64,000 nt of DNA, taken from Mixia osmundae IAM 14324. Lineage: Eukaryota > Basidiomycota > Mixiomycetes > Mixiales > Mixiaceae. Positions 1 to 10,555 of the stretch are shown one piece after another. The notes under the pieces were generated by a model, which saw only the letters and a list, made by a program, of their open reading frames with translations, ran no database searches and was not told where the DNA came from. The number at the start of each line of letters is the position of its first letter. The first letter of the stretch is position 1. The stretch is taken from positions 186,001-250,000 of the forward strand of contig NW_014575558.1 in the NCBI RefSeq assembly GCF_000708205.1. The letters are read 5' to 3'. The translations under genes were made by a program, and so were the position numbers.

Positions 1-1625
1 TGCTTTATGTGCCAATAATGTGCCTTCGTCGCGAAGTACTTCAGCGTCGCCTCCTTGGATTAGCAAAGGTGGTAGTCCAGTGAAGTCGCCGAATAGAGGC
101 GACACATAAGGATGTGTGACATATTTGTTCATTCGATCCGGGTCGCCAAGCAGACATTTGACCGGATTGAGATGCCCGTCTGGCTTGAATCTTGGTAGAT
201 AATCAAATGGCTGCGGTAGTATATCAGCGGAAGCCTGTGACATAGCAGCGAAGACGTACAGCATTGGTGTCCCAGCTTGCACAGCTCAGCGTGAGATCCA
301 CCCAGGGGCTCATGAGGATTGCGCCTGACGGGAGAGGGTAGCCCTCGTCGCGGAGGTACAAGAGCAAGGCGGCAGTCAGGCCGCCGCCTGCTGAGTCGCC
401 TGCGAGTACGATATTTTCGGGGGGTATCTTGAGATCATAGATCAATCTGAAGTAGCCAGCAACGGCGTCGTGTAGCTGTCCGGGGAACTTGCACTCTGGT
501 GCGAGTCGGTAGTCTAGCGCGAAGATGCGCGATTCGGTATATTTACTGAGAGCGATTGTCAAGAAACGATGCGTGGCCGGGCTCATGACAAAGTAAGCGC
601 CGCCGTGAAGATAGAATATAACTTTATCCTTTCCGATGTGACTGTTCTTCTCCGCGTTGGCAGTCGGTGAGCGTGAAGGCGAGCCGTTGGTCTGAGTTCG
701 CGAGGCATTGGTTGCGGTAGATGAGAAAGAGGCTGATCTGCCATTGTTCATCGGTGCGCTACTCTTGCTGGCTGACCGTCCTCCACGCTTTGGAGGATCG
801 CCATGGTACTCGGCTTGCATACGCATCCACAGTCGCTTGTTGATGACCCATTCGCCGTTGAGTTCTCTCGTGCCAGTTTCGGCCGCGTCAGACTCTGCCA
901 GGAAGCCCTTGAGCCCTCTCCGCTTTACCTTGAAGCTGACAGGCGTGACAATGCCATCTTTTGGTGTCGGCAATATCTGGCCGAGATCGAGCATCTGCCG
1001 GAGCAGTCTGATATTTGACAGATGGGAGTAGTCTGCCGCTTCTCGAAGGATAGTGGTGAAGATGGTCATCTCTATTCCCCATGACTTCTTGGGCGGACCG
1101 AAGATATGATGTGACGCAAAGGCTGTGGCGATTGAAGAGGCTGACGCGGCAAGTCAGTCAATACCTTACGAGAGCTGTGAGCGTACCTTGATGAGCAAGA
1201 AAGGGCAGATATTTCCAGGATTCTAATATGCCGAGTGGTTTCTCTGGTTGTTGTGGAACATCTTTCAGCACTCTACTGCCTTCGGGCACCTCCGTCTTGT
1301 TCGTAAAGGGTTCCAGCAGGTTATTGAGCGTTGCAGGGGAAGTCGGAGCTGCTGCGCCCGCTTTGAGGCGTTCCTGCGCAGGTGTGACGGCATTGTCGCC
1401 TGCTTGTAAGGGCGAGGCAGATGTCCTGATGTCGGCGGATGGCCCGTTGGCTTTTCGCGATTCCACGGTTGCCTGCTCCTCGTCCTCGGCCGGCGAAACA
1501 TTGACGACGGGTTTGCCGCTGGCTGATGGAGATGAACGACCATTGCTCGCCTCGCGCTGCTTGCCGCTAGCAGCATCGATCGTGGAGACTTGCTTCGTTG
1601 TCAACATGGATTCTTTGACGGCCAT
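1..1625 (-). CDS. alpha/beta-hydrolase, hormone-sensitive-lipase/steryl acetyl hydrolase type (3' end cut by window)
   Basis: Serine hydrolase of the HSL-like alpha/beta-hydrolase family, probably an ester or lipid deacetylase; the substrate cannot be told from sequence. Model: exons 1625-1187, 1140-260 and 210 to beyond position 1; introns of 46 and 49 bp with phases that match. Seen: the oxyanion motif HGGAYF near 600, the nucleophile elbow GDSAGGG near 390, and the Asp-bearing motif GGDAEVLRDE at 3-60, so only the catalytic His and C-terminus lie outside. The first about 150 residues are Ser/Ala-rich and low-complexity, followed by a region beginning about 100 residues before the catalytic domain. 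The start is the first ATG of the long open frame at 1625. Family is confident, substrate is not. Confidence 0.85.
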
Positions 1626-2540
1626 GCTGATCTAGCCAGACAGATGACGCGCAATGCTGAGTAGATGGGCGTTGTCGATTTGCCCCTGACGAGATCGTGC
1701 TCGCAATGAGAGCGACCGAGCAGCCGACTATGCGGGGGACCGTGCTCTCGGCTGAAAAGCAGTGTTGGCGCGATTGAATAGGCCGGGGTTTTGGGTTTGC
1801 AAGTCAAATGACCTATCAACGCGCGTCGCCTGTGCTCTCCGCACGTCTCTTGAAGCGTCTACCGTCTAAGATACACTGTGTACGATGCAGAGTGTGCCAG
1901 CTTGTGGCCGCTCGAAACCCTGCTGAGTCACCGCACGTCGCCAAGTGACAGAGAAAGGTCACGCGGCGGGTGCAGATGATCGGACGACACGGCGTAGATC
2001 TCCGCAGCTGGACGGAGACAACTGTCCGGTTGGCTCTAGCCTTCCTTGGGTGGTTATCGCCTGCTGACGGAGAGCGAATGACCTCTAATTCGTCTCTCTG
2101 ATAGACGAAAGATGAGAAGTGCTCGGCGATGTCAACCCTTTGCACTCGGACCGCCACTGCTGTTCGAGACCAGCTGGAAAGCTTGTCGGACCTGCTGAAA
2201 GGCGCAACGATCTGCACGCTGATCTTCCCAAGCTCGTGGAGTAAAAGGAAGCGGTATTCTTGGATGCCCGCACTGTTTGTTAATCGTCATTCGCGAAATT
2301 CGGCTTCGAGCCCTTTTCAGCCCGATCGAGCGATGACGCCGGGAATTTGAAGGTTCACGATGACACGTATGAGCCACAAGCCGAACATTGCAGAGTAAGT
2401 ATGGACAACAACAACAACAGCAACAGTAGCACTTCATGAGTGGTAGTATGATGGATACGTGGCAGCATGCTCGAGATTCGTGCTCGTCAAAGTCGACGGC
2501 TTCAGCGGGCTGTCGATGCGATGCATGCATGCGATGATGG
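1626..2540. other. intergenic, no gene seen
   Basis: About 0.9 kb between two minus-strand genes. Open frames here show no spliceable continuation or recognisable motif. It holds a CAA-rich microsatellite at about 2405-2426 and presumably the promoter of the hydrolase gene. Confidence 0.5.
2405..2426. repeat. (CAA)n microsatellite
   Basis: Imperfect run of CAA/CAG triplets just downstream of the FAR1-like gene. Confidence 0.8.
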
Positions 2541-4187
2541 TCAGTAGGCTTCATGCGAGTGAGGCGCCGCATCTTGCCTGGTAGCGTCGCCTACGCTGGC
2601 AGCGCCGTTGAGCGCATAGCCCCCATCGGGCTTGTCATCAATCGATGGATCCAGCTTGACCTTCTTAGCCGGCCTGACCTTCAGATTCTTGCGTGGGGTA
2701 TACTTGCGCCTGGGCTGGGCATCGTCTGGCAAGAACGGAAGCGTCTCGTGATTGTGGACCGAATTGAAGACGGTGAGATTCCACTGGCTGCCGTCAAATC
2801 TACCTCTGATTTCAACAGGACATTCTGACTTGCGGGTCTTTGTCTGACGTTGGCGCTCGAGGGTATTGAGCAGATGGGTATTGCGATATTTGCCGTGACG
2901 AGAGCATGCAAGGAAGAGATACTTGTCGGCTTTGGAGCTACGGGTCACGAGCGTATAGCCATGTTGACGAGCAAATCTTCCGCACGCTTCGATAGCTTCA
3001 TTCATCGTCAGGAATGTACCAGACAGCGTGGGCAAATCGTTACGAATGACGCCGTCGCTAGTGGCCGACTCTCCTTGGTGTTCAGTAGCCGAACACTGCG
3101 GCCCTCTGATGAGCGCATTCTGACGTTGCCAGCGTTCCTCAGCGGGTGTAAGCAGTGGCAGACTGCGCAGGTACTGTGCAGGAGACTGCAAATCGTAAGA
3201 TAGGCTTGCCACTTCTTCTGGGGGCGGCGCCGAAGGTGAGCAGTCCTGATTATCGCAGATGTCGAGTCGTGCAGGCACCAGCGCTGCGAGCGGAACGGAA
3301 CGCGAGCGACGCGTGCCGTCATACATGAGCGATTTGCTGGGGAATATTGTCGGGATGGGTGATGGCTCGCGGAGGTTCAGAGGCTGTGGCTCGCACACAA
3401 CGAGAGCATGACTATCGGATGGGATCTCGTCTCCGTCGTAATCTGGCTGCTCGCCTAAGTCTGCGGAGTCTCTGAAATTCGCTCTTCTCTCGCTCGAGTC
3501 GGACAGATTGGCAGTCTGAGGATGCATGAGTCTGATCTGATCTTCGACCATCTTGGGATCAAAGCCGGTCATGGGAGCACAGATCGAAGCACGGGCAGCT
3601 GCCTCTAGCCGTTCTCGTTCCTCTTGCTCAACTGCCATCTGTGTTCGCGTGAAGATGTCTGCCGCTTGCACCTCGTCTAGTCGGGCTTCTTCGCTCGATC
3701 GTGTAGTGGCATACAAGAACGCTGAGCCGTCGTCAAGAGGATCGAGCGAAGCTACTTGGGCCTGGTAATGATCGTGTTGCTCGCGTGTAGGCACGTCTTG
3801 CGAAATCTCGACGGTGAGTACCAGCTTGGCTCGATACTTTTTCCGTCGTTGGAAGCGAGTCTTGAGCAGCAAATAGTCGTCCTCTGTTCAGGGCAATCCA
3901 GACTGAGCATGTCTAAGGATGCGCAGAATTAGAAACTGACCGTCTTGAACTGTCTGAAGCTGACGTGAGACCGGATAGTGAACCAAGATCGAACGATCCC
4001 CTGCCGAAACACGATCAGCGCAAGATTCCAAGCCAGGGAGGGACTTACTGGGCACAAAGACGGCAGACTTGACTCTGTCCAGCCAATCCTCGAACGATAG
4101 CCTGTACCGAGTCGAGAGGTCTGCCTTGATGGTCCCATCTAGCCCATTGTCCCTTTCGAGACAGATGTGCATCGACAGTTTCTCCAT
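2541..4187 (-). CDS. FAR1-type (WRKY-GCM1 zinc-finger) DNA-binding protein
   Basis: Predicted nuclear protein of about 513 aa. Model: exons 4187-4049, 4000-3941 and 3883-2541; introns of 48 and 57 bp restore one frame. Near residues 365-450 it carries a FAR1-like domain with the Cys-Cys-His-X-His zinc ligands: a Cys in FLACSRHGKY, a Cys in KSECPVEIRG and the final HNHE. This finger type derives from Mutator-like transposases; no MULE transposase core follows, so I read it as a host DNA-binding protein. The tail is basic (PRRKYTPRKN and following), fitting nuclear location. The N-terminal 120 residues contain an unassigned conserved-looking block. It is divergent from eL34 with about 210 bp between starts. 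Confidence 0.7.
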
Positions 4188-4222
4188 TCTGCCTGTCAGC
4201 CATCACATCCATCAGCCGCTTT

Positions 4223-4245
4223 TCAATGTCAATGTCAATGTCAAT
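4223..4245. repeat. TCAATG hexamer repeat in divergent promoter
   Basis: Four near-perfect TCAATG units, the last changed at one base, between the FAR1-like gene and the eL34 gene. Possible regulatory relevance is inference only. Confidence 0.8.
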
Positions 4246-4397
4246 CTCGGCTAACCTTGCTTGCGGACAAAGCTGTCGTCGATGAAGCGAAGATCCGAAT
4301 TTTACAGCTTTCAAGCAAATCTCGGTGAAAACGGACCGCGATCCCGCTCGAGGCCACCCTCGCAAAAGTCGAGTGTCAACCCAAGTCACTGCCCGTC

Positions 4398-4983
4398 ATG
4401 GTCCAGAGAGTGACACTGCCGACCCGCAAGTCGTACAACACCCGTTCCAACCGACGGAGGATCGTCAAGACGCCAGGTACGCTGGAGCGATCGAGTGGAG
4501 GCCAGGAGGACATGCGCTGAGGGTCTTGCTTCTCTTCGCTTGCTGTCCGCCTCGTTCTGTTGATCTCGTATGATGACGATGTGATGACACACGATGGATA
4601 CTAGGCGGCAAGCTCAGATATCTCGCTGTCAAGAAGAAGGCAAGCTCGCCCAAATGCGGTGATTGCGGTACCAAGCTGTCAGGCGTGAGTCGGCCCCCAG
4701 TCAGGATGACAACGAGCTTGATTCACTGAGACGTGACCCGTACAGATCCCAGCGCTGCGTCCACATGGCTACGCGCGAGTGAGCAAGCGAATCAAAACTG
4801 TCCAGCGTGCCTATGGCGGCTCGAGATGCGCAGGATGCGTTCGCGACAGGTTTGTGTCGATGCTTTGCCGTTGGCATACTGCCACTGACTCCAGCATCGC
4901 CAAACAGGATCGTTCGCGCCTTCCTGGTAGAGGAGCAAAAGATTGTCAAAAAGGTCATCAAGGCGGCCGCTGCTGGCAAGTAG
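4398..4983 (+). CDS. RPL34: 60S ribosomal protein eL34
   Basis: Structural component of the large cytosolic ribosomal subunit, 112 aa. Exons 4398-4476, 4605-4684, 4746-4849 and 4908-4983 join in frame. The translation starts MVQRVTLPTRKSYNTRSNRR and carries the eL34 zinc-ribbon-like cysteines (CGDCGTKL, later CAGC) and the typical Lys/Ala C-terminus ending AAAAGK. The first intron is the longest (128 bp), as is common near the 5' end of fungal ribosomal protein genes. It is convergent with the thioredoxin gene (165 bp between stops). Confidence 0.97.
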
Positions 4984-5148
4984 ACGTTTGCCCGTCTTTT
5001 GTGCGATTAGCTTTGTCTCCGCATGCATCTCATGTGACTTCGAGATGCTAGTCTATGCTCTGCGCAGTGGAAGTCTGGCTTGGCACATCCATGCGAGATC
5101 AAGGTGCAATTGAAGCGATACTGTACAGAGGAGCAAGCAACTCTATTT

Positions 5149-5700
5149 TTATGCGCTTGCTGCAACCTTCTCGATCGCTTGTCTGAGCTTGGTCGCATCT
5201 GCGCCACTGTGATTGCCCTCTCATCAGCCTCTGGCAGGCTGTAGCCAAGGGCCTGACTCACACTACTTGGTCGACCTTTGCGCCATCCTTGTAGACGATG
5301 AAAGTGGGCATCGCTCGGATATTGTTCTCTTGTGCGATCTCCTGTACGCCAACAGGCTGCCATCAGCTCCTGTGAGCGACCGAATGCCGGCACGACGCAC
5401 AGGCTCTTCGTCCACGTCGACCTTGAGGAACTGAACGCCGGGAAATTCGCTCGACATGGCTTCAAACTTGGGCGAAATGACCTCTGTTGACATTCGTCCA
5501 CACCATCAGCGCACTTCCATCGGCCCCGTCATGGGAACGCACTGCAGGGTCCGCACCATGTCGCCCAAAAGTCAATGATGGTCGGCTTGCTCTGTCCAAT
5601 CTGTCTCGCCACCTTGTCGTCAGCTCGAGCGCTTTGGATGCAATCGGGCAAGACCTACATGCTTTGTGAAGGCTTCGAGTCCTTTGATTGCAGCCACCAT
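5149..5700 (-). CDS. thioredoxin
   Basis: Cytosolic dithiol-disulfide oxidoreductase, 110 aa, the usual thioredoxin length. Five exons: 5700-5659, 5612-5543, 5483-5401, 5341-5262 and 5206-5149, split by four introns of 46-60 bp. The spliced protein starts MVAAIKGLEAFTKHV and has the redox motif WCGPC within FWATWCGPCKVISPKFE, the cis-Pro loop RAMPTFIVYKDG and the C-terminal helix. The second active-site codon region is interrupted by an intron right after WCGPC. There is no targeting sequence, so a cytosolic/nuclear site is inferred. It shares a 308-bp divergent upstream region with the transporter at 6009. Confidence 0.96.
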
Positions 5701-6008
5701 GTTGATAGATGGCAAGAGACTGACGACTGTGGGATGAAGGCGCAATGCAAGCGATCAGCTGAACTTGCTCTGACTGCTCCTTCGTGGACTCGAGCGAGGA
5801 TTGGCAGCCGATGAAGTGGTGGTGTGACGAGACGAGCGACTCGACCGACCTTATATGACACTGCCCGCTCGACGGATGATTCACCCAAGTAGGTTTCGAC
5901 TGAGTCAGCAAGGCGAGAAGCTGCTTCAGGCACGTGACCGCCACCGACCGCGTCGCGCGGCTGCAATTTCTGTGTAATTCGCTGGCGAGCCTCACCAGTT
6001 TGCACCAG
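5701..6008. promoter_or_regulatory. divergent intergenic region, thioredoxin / transporter
   Basis: 308 bp between the two start codons; it must contain both promoters. No specific motif is claimed. Confidence 0.4.
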
Positions 6009-8013
6009 ATGCTGCCGCGGCTTGTGCCCTTGGCGGCTCAGAGCACGCTGCTAGGGCTACTGATCAACCAGGCGACGCTACAAGGACCGCTAGATGTGCT
6101 GCAACTGCTTGTGCTCGGCGAATTTGCCAAACTGCTCTTGTCCAGTTGTATCGCCATATGGCAAGCCCCCACTACGTCCCAACAGGGAGCGTCTACCTCC
6201 GCAAGACTCGCGACGCGCATTGCTCACTTCAGCGCGACGCTACAAGAAGCAAGCCGAGGTCCCAATGCGATAGCAACAAGCGTATGTTAACCAGCTCTTC
6301 GGGATGTCTCTTCAGTGCTCACAGGAGAGGCAGCTTCTCTTTCCAGCGCTCGCCTATATTGCTCAAAACATGCTTCTTCTATCTGCTATGCTCTGTATGA
6401 ACGCCGGCGTCTTCCAGGTGACTCGGTCCGGCTGTCAGCTCCCGCGCGTGCTAACGCGGTCTCGCAGATGGTCTACCAAGCTCGTTGGCTTGTGTCCATG
6501 GTAATCGGTACTCTCGTTCTTCGTCGATCAACGTCTTCTCGTCAGTATGCTTCTGTCGGTCTCCTGCTCTTCGGCACTTTCCTCATGTATCTCGACGCGA
6601 GCACGACGCTCGACAATGCACGCGCCGGCCCGAGCAGTCCTGCAGCCCACCAACGCGAGATCCTCATCTCCACCTTCAAATACAGTCATCGCAATGATTC
6701 TAGCTTCGACGGCAGGATCGAGCCCTACCGAACCTCATCGCCTTATCCGCCCATGGGCTCCTCGCCCGGCGCACGAGCCGAACAAGTCTTACAAGAGCTC
6801 GCACGTTCAGCTGAGATGTCGAGCCACCTCTCCAACGGTGTCCTGTGCATTCTTTTCGCTGCCGTCATTGGCGAAGTCACCGCGAGCTACCTCGAGGGCT
6901 TCCAACGTTGGCTATCGGCAGGCGTGTCTGGTCTTAATCTCACTTGCTTCGAGTTGCTCGGCAGGCCCTATTCGTCCAAGGACCTCACCTCCCCCTTGCC
7001 GCTATCTTCTAGTACGTCCAGCACGAGATCCAATCTGCCTCTGTATACGCCCGTCGGCAATGCCTTGGAAGGCGTCCTCATGCCGCCTGCTTATGTCTCC
7101 CCCGACTGCTCAACGGGCGACATGTCTGCCACGCTCAACAATAGCATCGACAGCCTCACAACGAGCAAGTCTGCTCTTGACCTGAGCAAGAGCTTTGCAG
7201 ACTCGGCCACCTCGCGCCGCAACGGTCTGCCGGCTCGGAAGGACTCGGTCAGCTCGACGTCAGCTTTCGACATATCCTTTGGAGCTCGCGTCAGACGATG
7301 CTCAGAGCGAGGCAATACAGAACTGTTCGGATCGAGATCTGCCAGTGGCGCCAATACGCCCATCTCTGCCACGGCACGCTCCTTACCCTTTGCGCTCGAT
7401 GCTAGCATCGGCAAACTGGATCTGCAAGCCCGCCGTTCGAGCACAACTCCCGCCATCATCAATGTCATGCTGGCCGCCATATCGCTCGCATTCTTGCTCG
7501 TCGCGCGTGTCTGTCTATCATCTTCGGAAGACGATGCGAGCCTGTTCAGCTTCCCCGCCCGGCAGAGCAGCTTCCTTGCCTGGGCGATCATTGCGCAAGC
7601 ATCGCTAGGTCTCATGCATGGAATCGTGCTTGTGGAAGTGCCAGCACAGACGAGGTTGCTCGCTGCACCCATGTCGCTCATCTTCACTGTCATCTCATCC
7701 GTCAGTAGCTCCCCTTGTCGTCAGGCTAGAGAGCTGATTCCTCGAATATTGACAGGTCTACACGGTACCAGATACTCGCTTACACACTAGCACTGTCATC
7801 GGCATCTTGGCCGTTGCCATAGCCAGCTACATGATCAGCAAGACGAGCTTGGCTTCAACAAAGGAAACCAGCGATTCAAGGAGCGCCTTCGCAAGCCCTG
7901 TCTCCGCGTCAGCCAGTCCTGCAGTCGAGCAGGTCGACATGCTCAAGGGCTTGCGCCCTATGATGATGGAGCGTACGCGTAGCCAGCAATCACTTCTGCC
8001 TCGCACGCGGTAG
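6009..8013 (+). CDS. nucleotide-sugar transporter-like membrane protein (SLC35A/UDP-galactose transporter type)
   Basis: Predicted Golgi/ER polytopic protein of 618 aa. Exons 6009-6281, 6325-6417, 6468-7700 and 7756-8013. The N-terminal third follows the nucleotide-sugar transporter pattern: a helix with QSTLLGLLINQ, a helix FAKLLLSSCIAIW, the signature LLFPALAYIAQNMLLLSA with FQ, then MVYQARWLVSMVIGT and a helix ending FLMYLD. Family members are about 320-400 aa; this one has a Ser-rich insertion of roughly 200 residues in its middle and a Ser-rich tail after the last helix. Frames upstream of 6009 lack an ATG, so the start is the first ATG in frame. The substrate is unknown. Confidence 0.7.
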
Positions 8014-8146
8014 ATCCGCGCTCTTTTATGTACACACTCGCACCTCGCATCACACCGCGTTAGAGCACGTTGTAGACATCTTTTGCATGCATGGGGATAT
8101 CAACAGGACTGTCCAACAGACAGAGAGCAGATGAGAGTGAAAGTGA

Positions 8147-10066
8147 TCATACAATAGTCGTGTGGTGCACGGACAGATCGGCCCGTTGCTGTAAGCGCTT
8201 GTTCATCTCCGCCCATCGCAGCTCCATCGTAGACTTTCCAAGGGGCGCACTGTTTGTGGTCGATGCAAAGCCTGTAGCTGTAGCAGGCCTGGTCGGAGGC
8301 GCGAACGGAGAAGGTATTCCGCCCCCGAAACTGCTTGTGCGGCGATGATGCGCTTGCGGTAGATCGACCTCACTTGGCCTGGGCGGCAAAACAATCTCGT
8401 CGACTTCTGGCGGCAAATGAGTCGGTGTCAAGAGATGTGCCGGCAGCGTGACTTGCTGCAAGAGCTGTGATGCGTGGAATGATGCAGGTCGTGCTCGGGG
8501 ACCCCGAGGCTTGCTTGCGCCCGCATCTGGAGCAGACGCTAGCCTAGAAGATACTTTTGGCTTGCTGTCGTAGGATGGCGACCTGGAGCCGCGCGAGGCG
8601 AGATGCGGAGGTAAGCCGAGTCCGATGGTCGAAGCCGACTGAAGACCGGCTTGAGGGGCAGAAAGCGACACCTCTGCGGGTGCAGTTTGCGTGCGCGTAC
8701 GTGGCTTACTCGCGAGGAAAGCGAGCGGCACCTCGTCGTCCTCTGAAGGCTCCATAGAGGATTGTCTGGTGCGTGCATTGGGATACTGAAGCGACTGACT
8801 GCCAGGAGATCGATTGCGACTGGGCGGTCGCGGTGGCGGGATGACGATGTGTTTCCTTCTATGCCTTTCGACAGCTGCCTCGTCTAAGCTATCGCAGCTG
8901 GAACTTTCCGACATTGGCGTAATAGACTGATCAGAGAGATGCTCTTGCTCATCCTCTTCGGATACGCCATCAAACTCGCTCATCCTGGGCGAAGTAGGCT
9001 CGCGATAGACGAGAACAGGTCGATCCATCATCGGTCGTATGGGTTGAGGCGCCAGAAGAGCCGGAGGAGGTGTCGATATCGCTGGAGTAGACGCGGATCG
9101 CATCGCTTTGGGTTGGATAGGGAAAGCGTTAGCAAAAGCTTGAGCAGCCTCGCGCTCCTCTTCCGGCGACCGCAAAGGCGCCAGAGTGAACTTGTTCACA
9201 CGCGGACTAGCGGTGTCAGCCATGTATGAGCCTGGTCTAGAAGTTGCTGGACTTGCGTTAAGCCTGTCATGCGAGCGTGGATGAGGATCTCCCGTGAGCA
9301 CAGAGAGTGATGGCCGAGTCGTGCGAGCATCAGAAGGTCGTCTCGACCAGGAGGGTGGTTCTCCTTCCGCCCAGCCTTCGTGCAATGACGTGCTGGAGAA
9401 AGATCTCAGTGAGGAAGCAGATCGCATAGCTTGAGCAGAGCGGAAAGCTGCCACGGAGATTGTGGCAGGACTCGTCGGTACGGGAGTGGTGGGCCTGCTG
9501 GCCTGAGCTACGAAAGCAGGATGAGTGTTCTGATGATCAGGAGTCGCTTCTCCCTCGTTGACTCTAGCAATATTGCGGACTGACTTGACTGCAAAGCTCG
9601 ACTCGCCCTTTCTGAGCGGCGGACGAGCTTGCGCAGACCTGTCCGACCCAGCAGAAGCTTGTCCGCTGCTTCGCCGTCTTCCGAAGCCAGGTATGCTAGA
9701 TCTGAGTGTCGCACGTGAAGACGGCCGTGCGGGCAAGGTGACGACGTGATCATCGACAAGTGTGGTCATCGTCTCATCCGACAGCGCCGAGGATGGCTCG
9801 CTTTCAGTCGATGGGGCCGACTCAGACAGGCCAGCACTAGCACTGCGACTTGATGTCGGCTTGCGAAACAGGTTGCGCAGACCGTCGCTCAACCTCCTTG
9901 GCGATTGCCTTTCCGGTGCTGATCTGGTCGAGCTTGACAGCGCTTGGGCAAGCTTGGCATGCCCATTGCTGTAGTTGATCGGTGCTTCAGACTGATGTGC
10001 ACTCAACTGACGATCATAAGCGACGGTGCTCGGCTTTCTGCTGGGTCTACCGAGTCCGAAAGGCAT
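8147..10066 (-). CDS. Ser/Pro-rich protein of unknown function
   Basis: Single open frame of 639 aa starting MPFGLGRPSRKPSTVAYDRQ. The protein is almost entirely low-complexity and Ser/Pro/Arg-rich, so probably disordered, with many SP/RSP sites that could be phosphorylated. A short, more ordered C-terminal segment (MELRWAEMNKRLQQRAD) may be a small helix. No enzyme domain, signal peptide or membrane segment is visible. It looks like a fungal scaffold or regulatory protein, but no function is assigned. Confidence 0.7.
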   Translation of the reverse strand: MPFGLGRPSRKPSTVAYDRQLSAHQSEAPINYSNGHAKLAQALSSSTRSAPERQSPRRLSDGLRNLFRKPTSSRSASAGLSESAPSTESEPSSALSDETMTTLVDDHVVTLPARPSSRATLRSSIPGFGRRRSSGQASAGSDRSAQARPPLRKGESSFAVKSVRNIARVNEGEATPDHQNTHPAFVAQASRPTTPVPTSPATISVAAFRSAQAMRSASSLRSFSSTSLHEGWAEGEPPSWSRRPSDARTTRPSLSVLTGDPHPRSHDRLNASPATSRPGSYMADTASPRVNKFTLAPLRSPEEEREAAQAFANAFPIQPKAMRSASTPAISTPPPALLAPQPIRPMMDRPVLVYREPTSPRMSEFDGVSEEDEQEHLSDQSITPMSESSSCDSLDEAAVERHRRKHIVIPPPRPPSRNRSPGSQSLQYPNARTRQSSMEPSEDDEVPLAFLASKPRTRTQTAPAEVSLSAPQAGLQSASTIGLGLPPHLASRGSRSPSYDSKPKVSSRLASAPDAGASKPRGPRARPASFHASQLLQQVTLPAHLLTPTHLPPEVDEIVLPPRPSEVDLPQAHHRRTSSFGGGIPSPFAPPTRPATATGFASTTNSAPLGKSTMELRWAEMNKRLQQRADLSVHHTTIV

Positions 10067-10555
10067 CGCTGAGCTGGGTGTGGCACAGTGATCTCGTCAG
10101 CCCAACGGACCAAGACGGAGTCATGCGTGCTGACCTGTGACGATGCTTGGGAACACTGAGTGAGATGCTATTGCTGCTTTGCCCGTCGGAGAGACCACGC
10201 CATGGACGGCTGATCAGGCACAGACTGCGCTTTCTTCGTCGAGATTCGTGCTTTTGATCCGATTAGCAAAATATCAGCGCGTCATTAAGGAAACTATTGA
10301 CGGGATGGCACGCAACCCGGCTCATGACAGGACGACACACGATGAGCGGATGCAGCTCGGCAAAGAGGAAATGCAAAGAGACTGGTATAGGTGATGGTTG
10401 CAGACACAGTCATCGTCAAAACTCGTTCAATTTGGCTCTCTTCCATCTAACTTCTCTCTGTCTCTCTTTCGTTCTTGGTGTCCCACCCCTAGATGGGATC
10501 GAATCTCGAGCAGGAGCGGTATTTTGAGTTGTAGGCCATAGGGAAGGTGCGAGCC
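10067..10555. other. intergenic, no gene seen
   Basis: About 490 bp between two minus-strand genes, including the promoter side of the Ser/Pro-rich gene and the calnexin 3' region. It has a CT-rich stretch near 10438-10475 but no coding signal. Confidence 0.4.
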
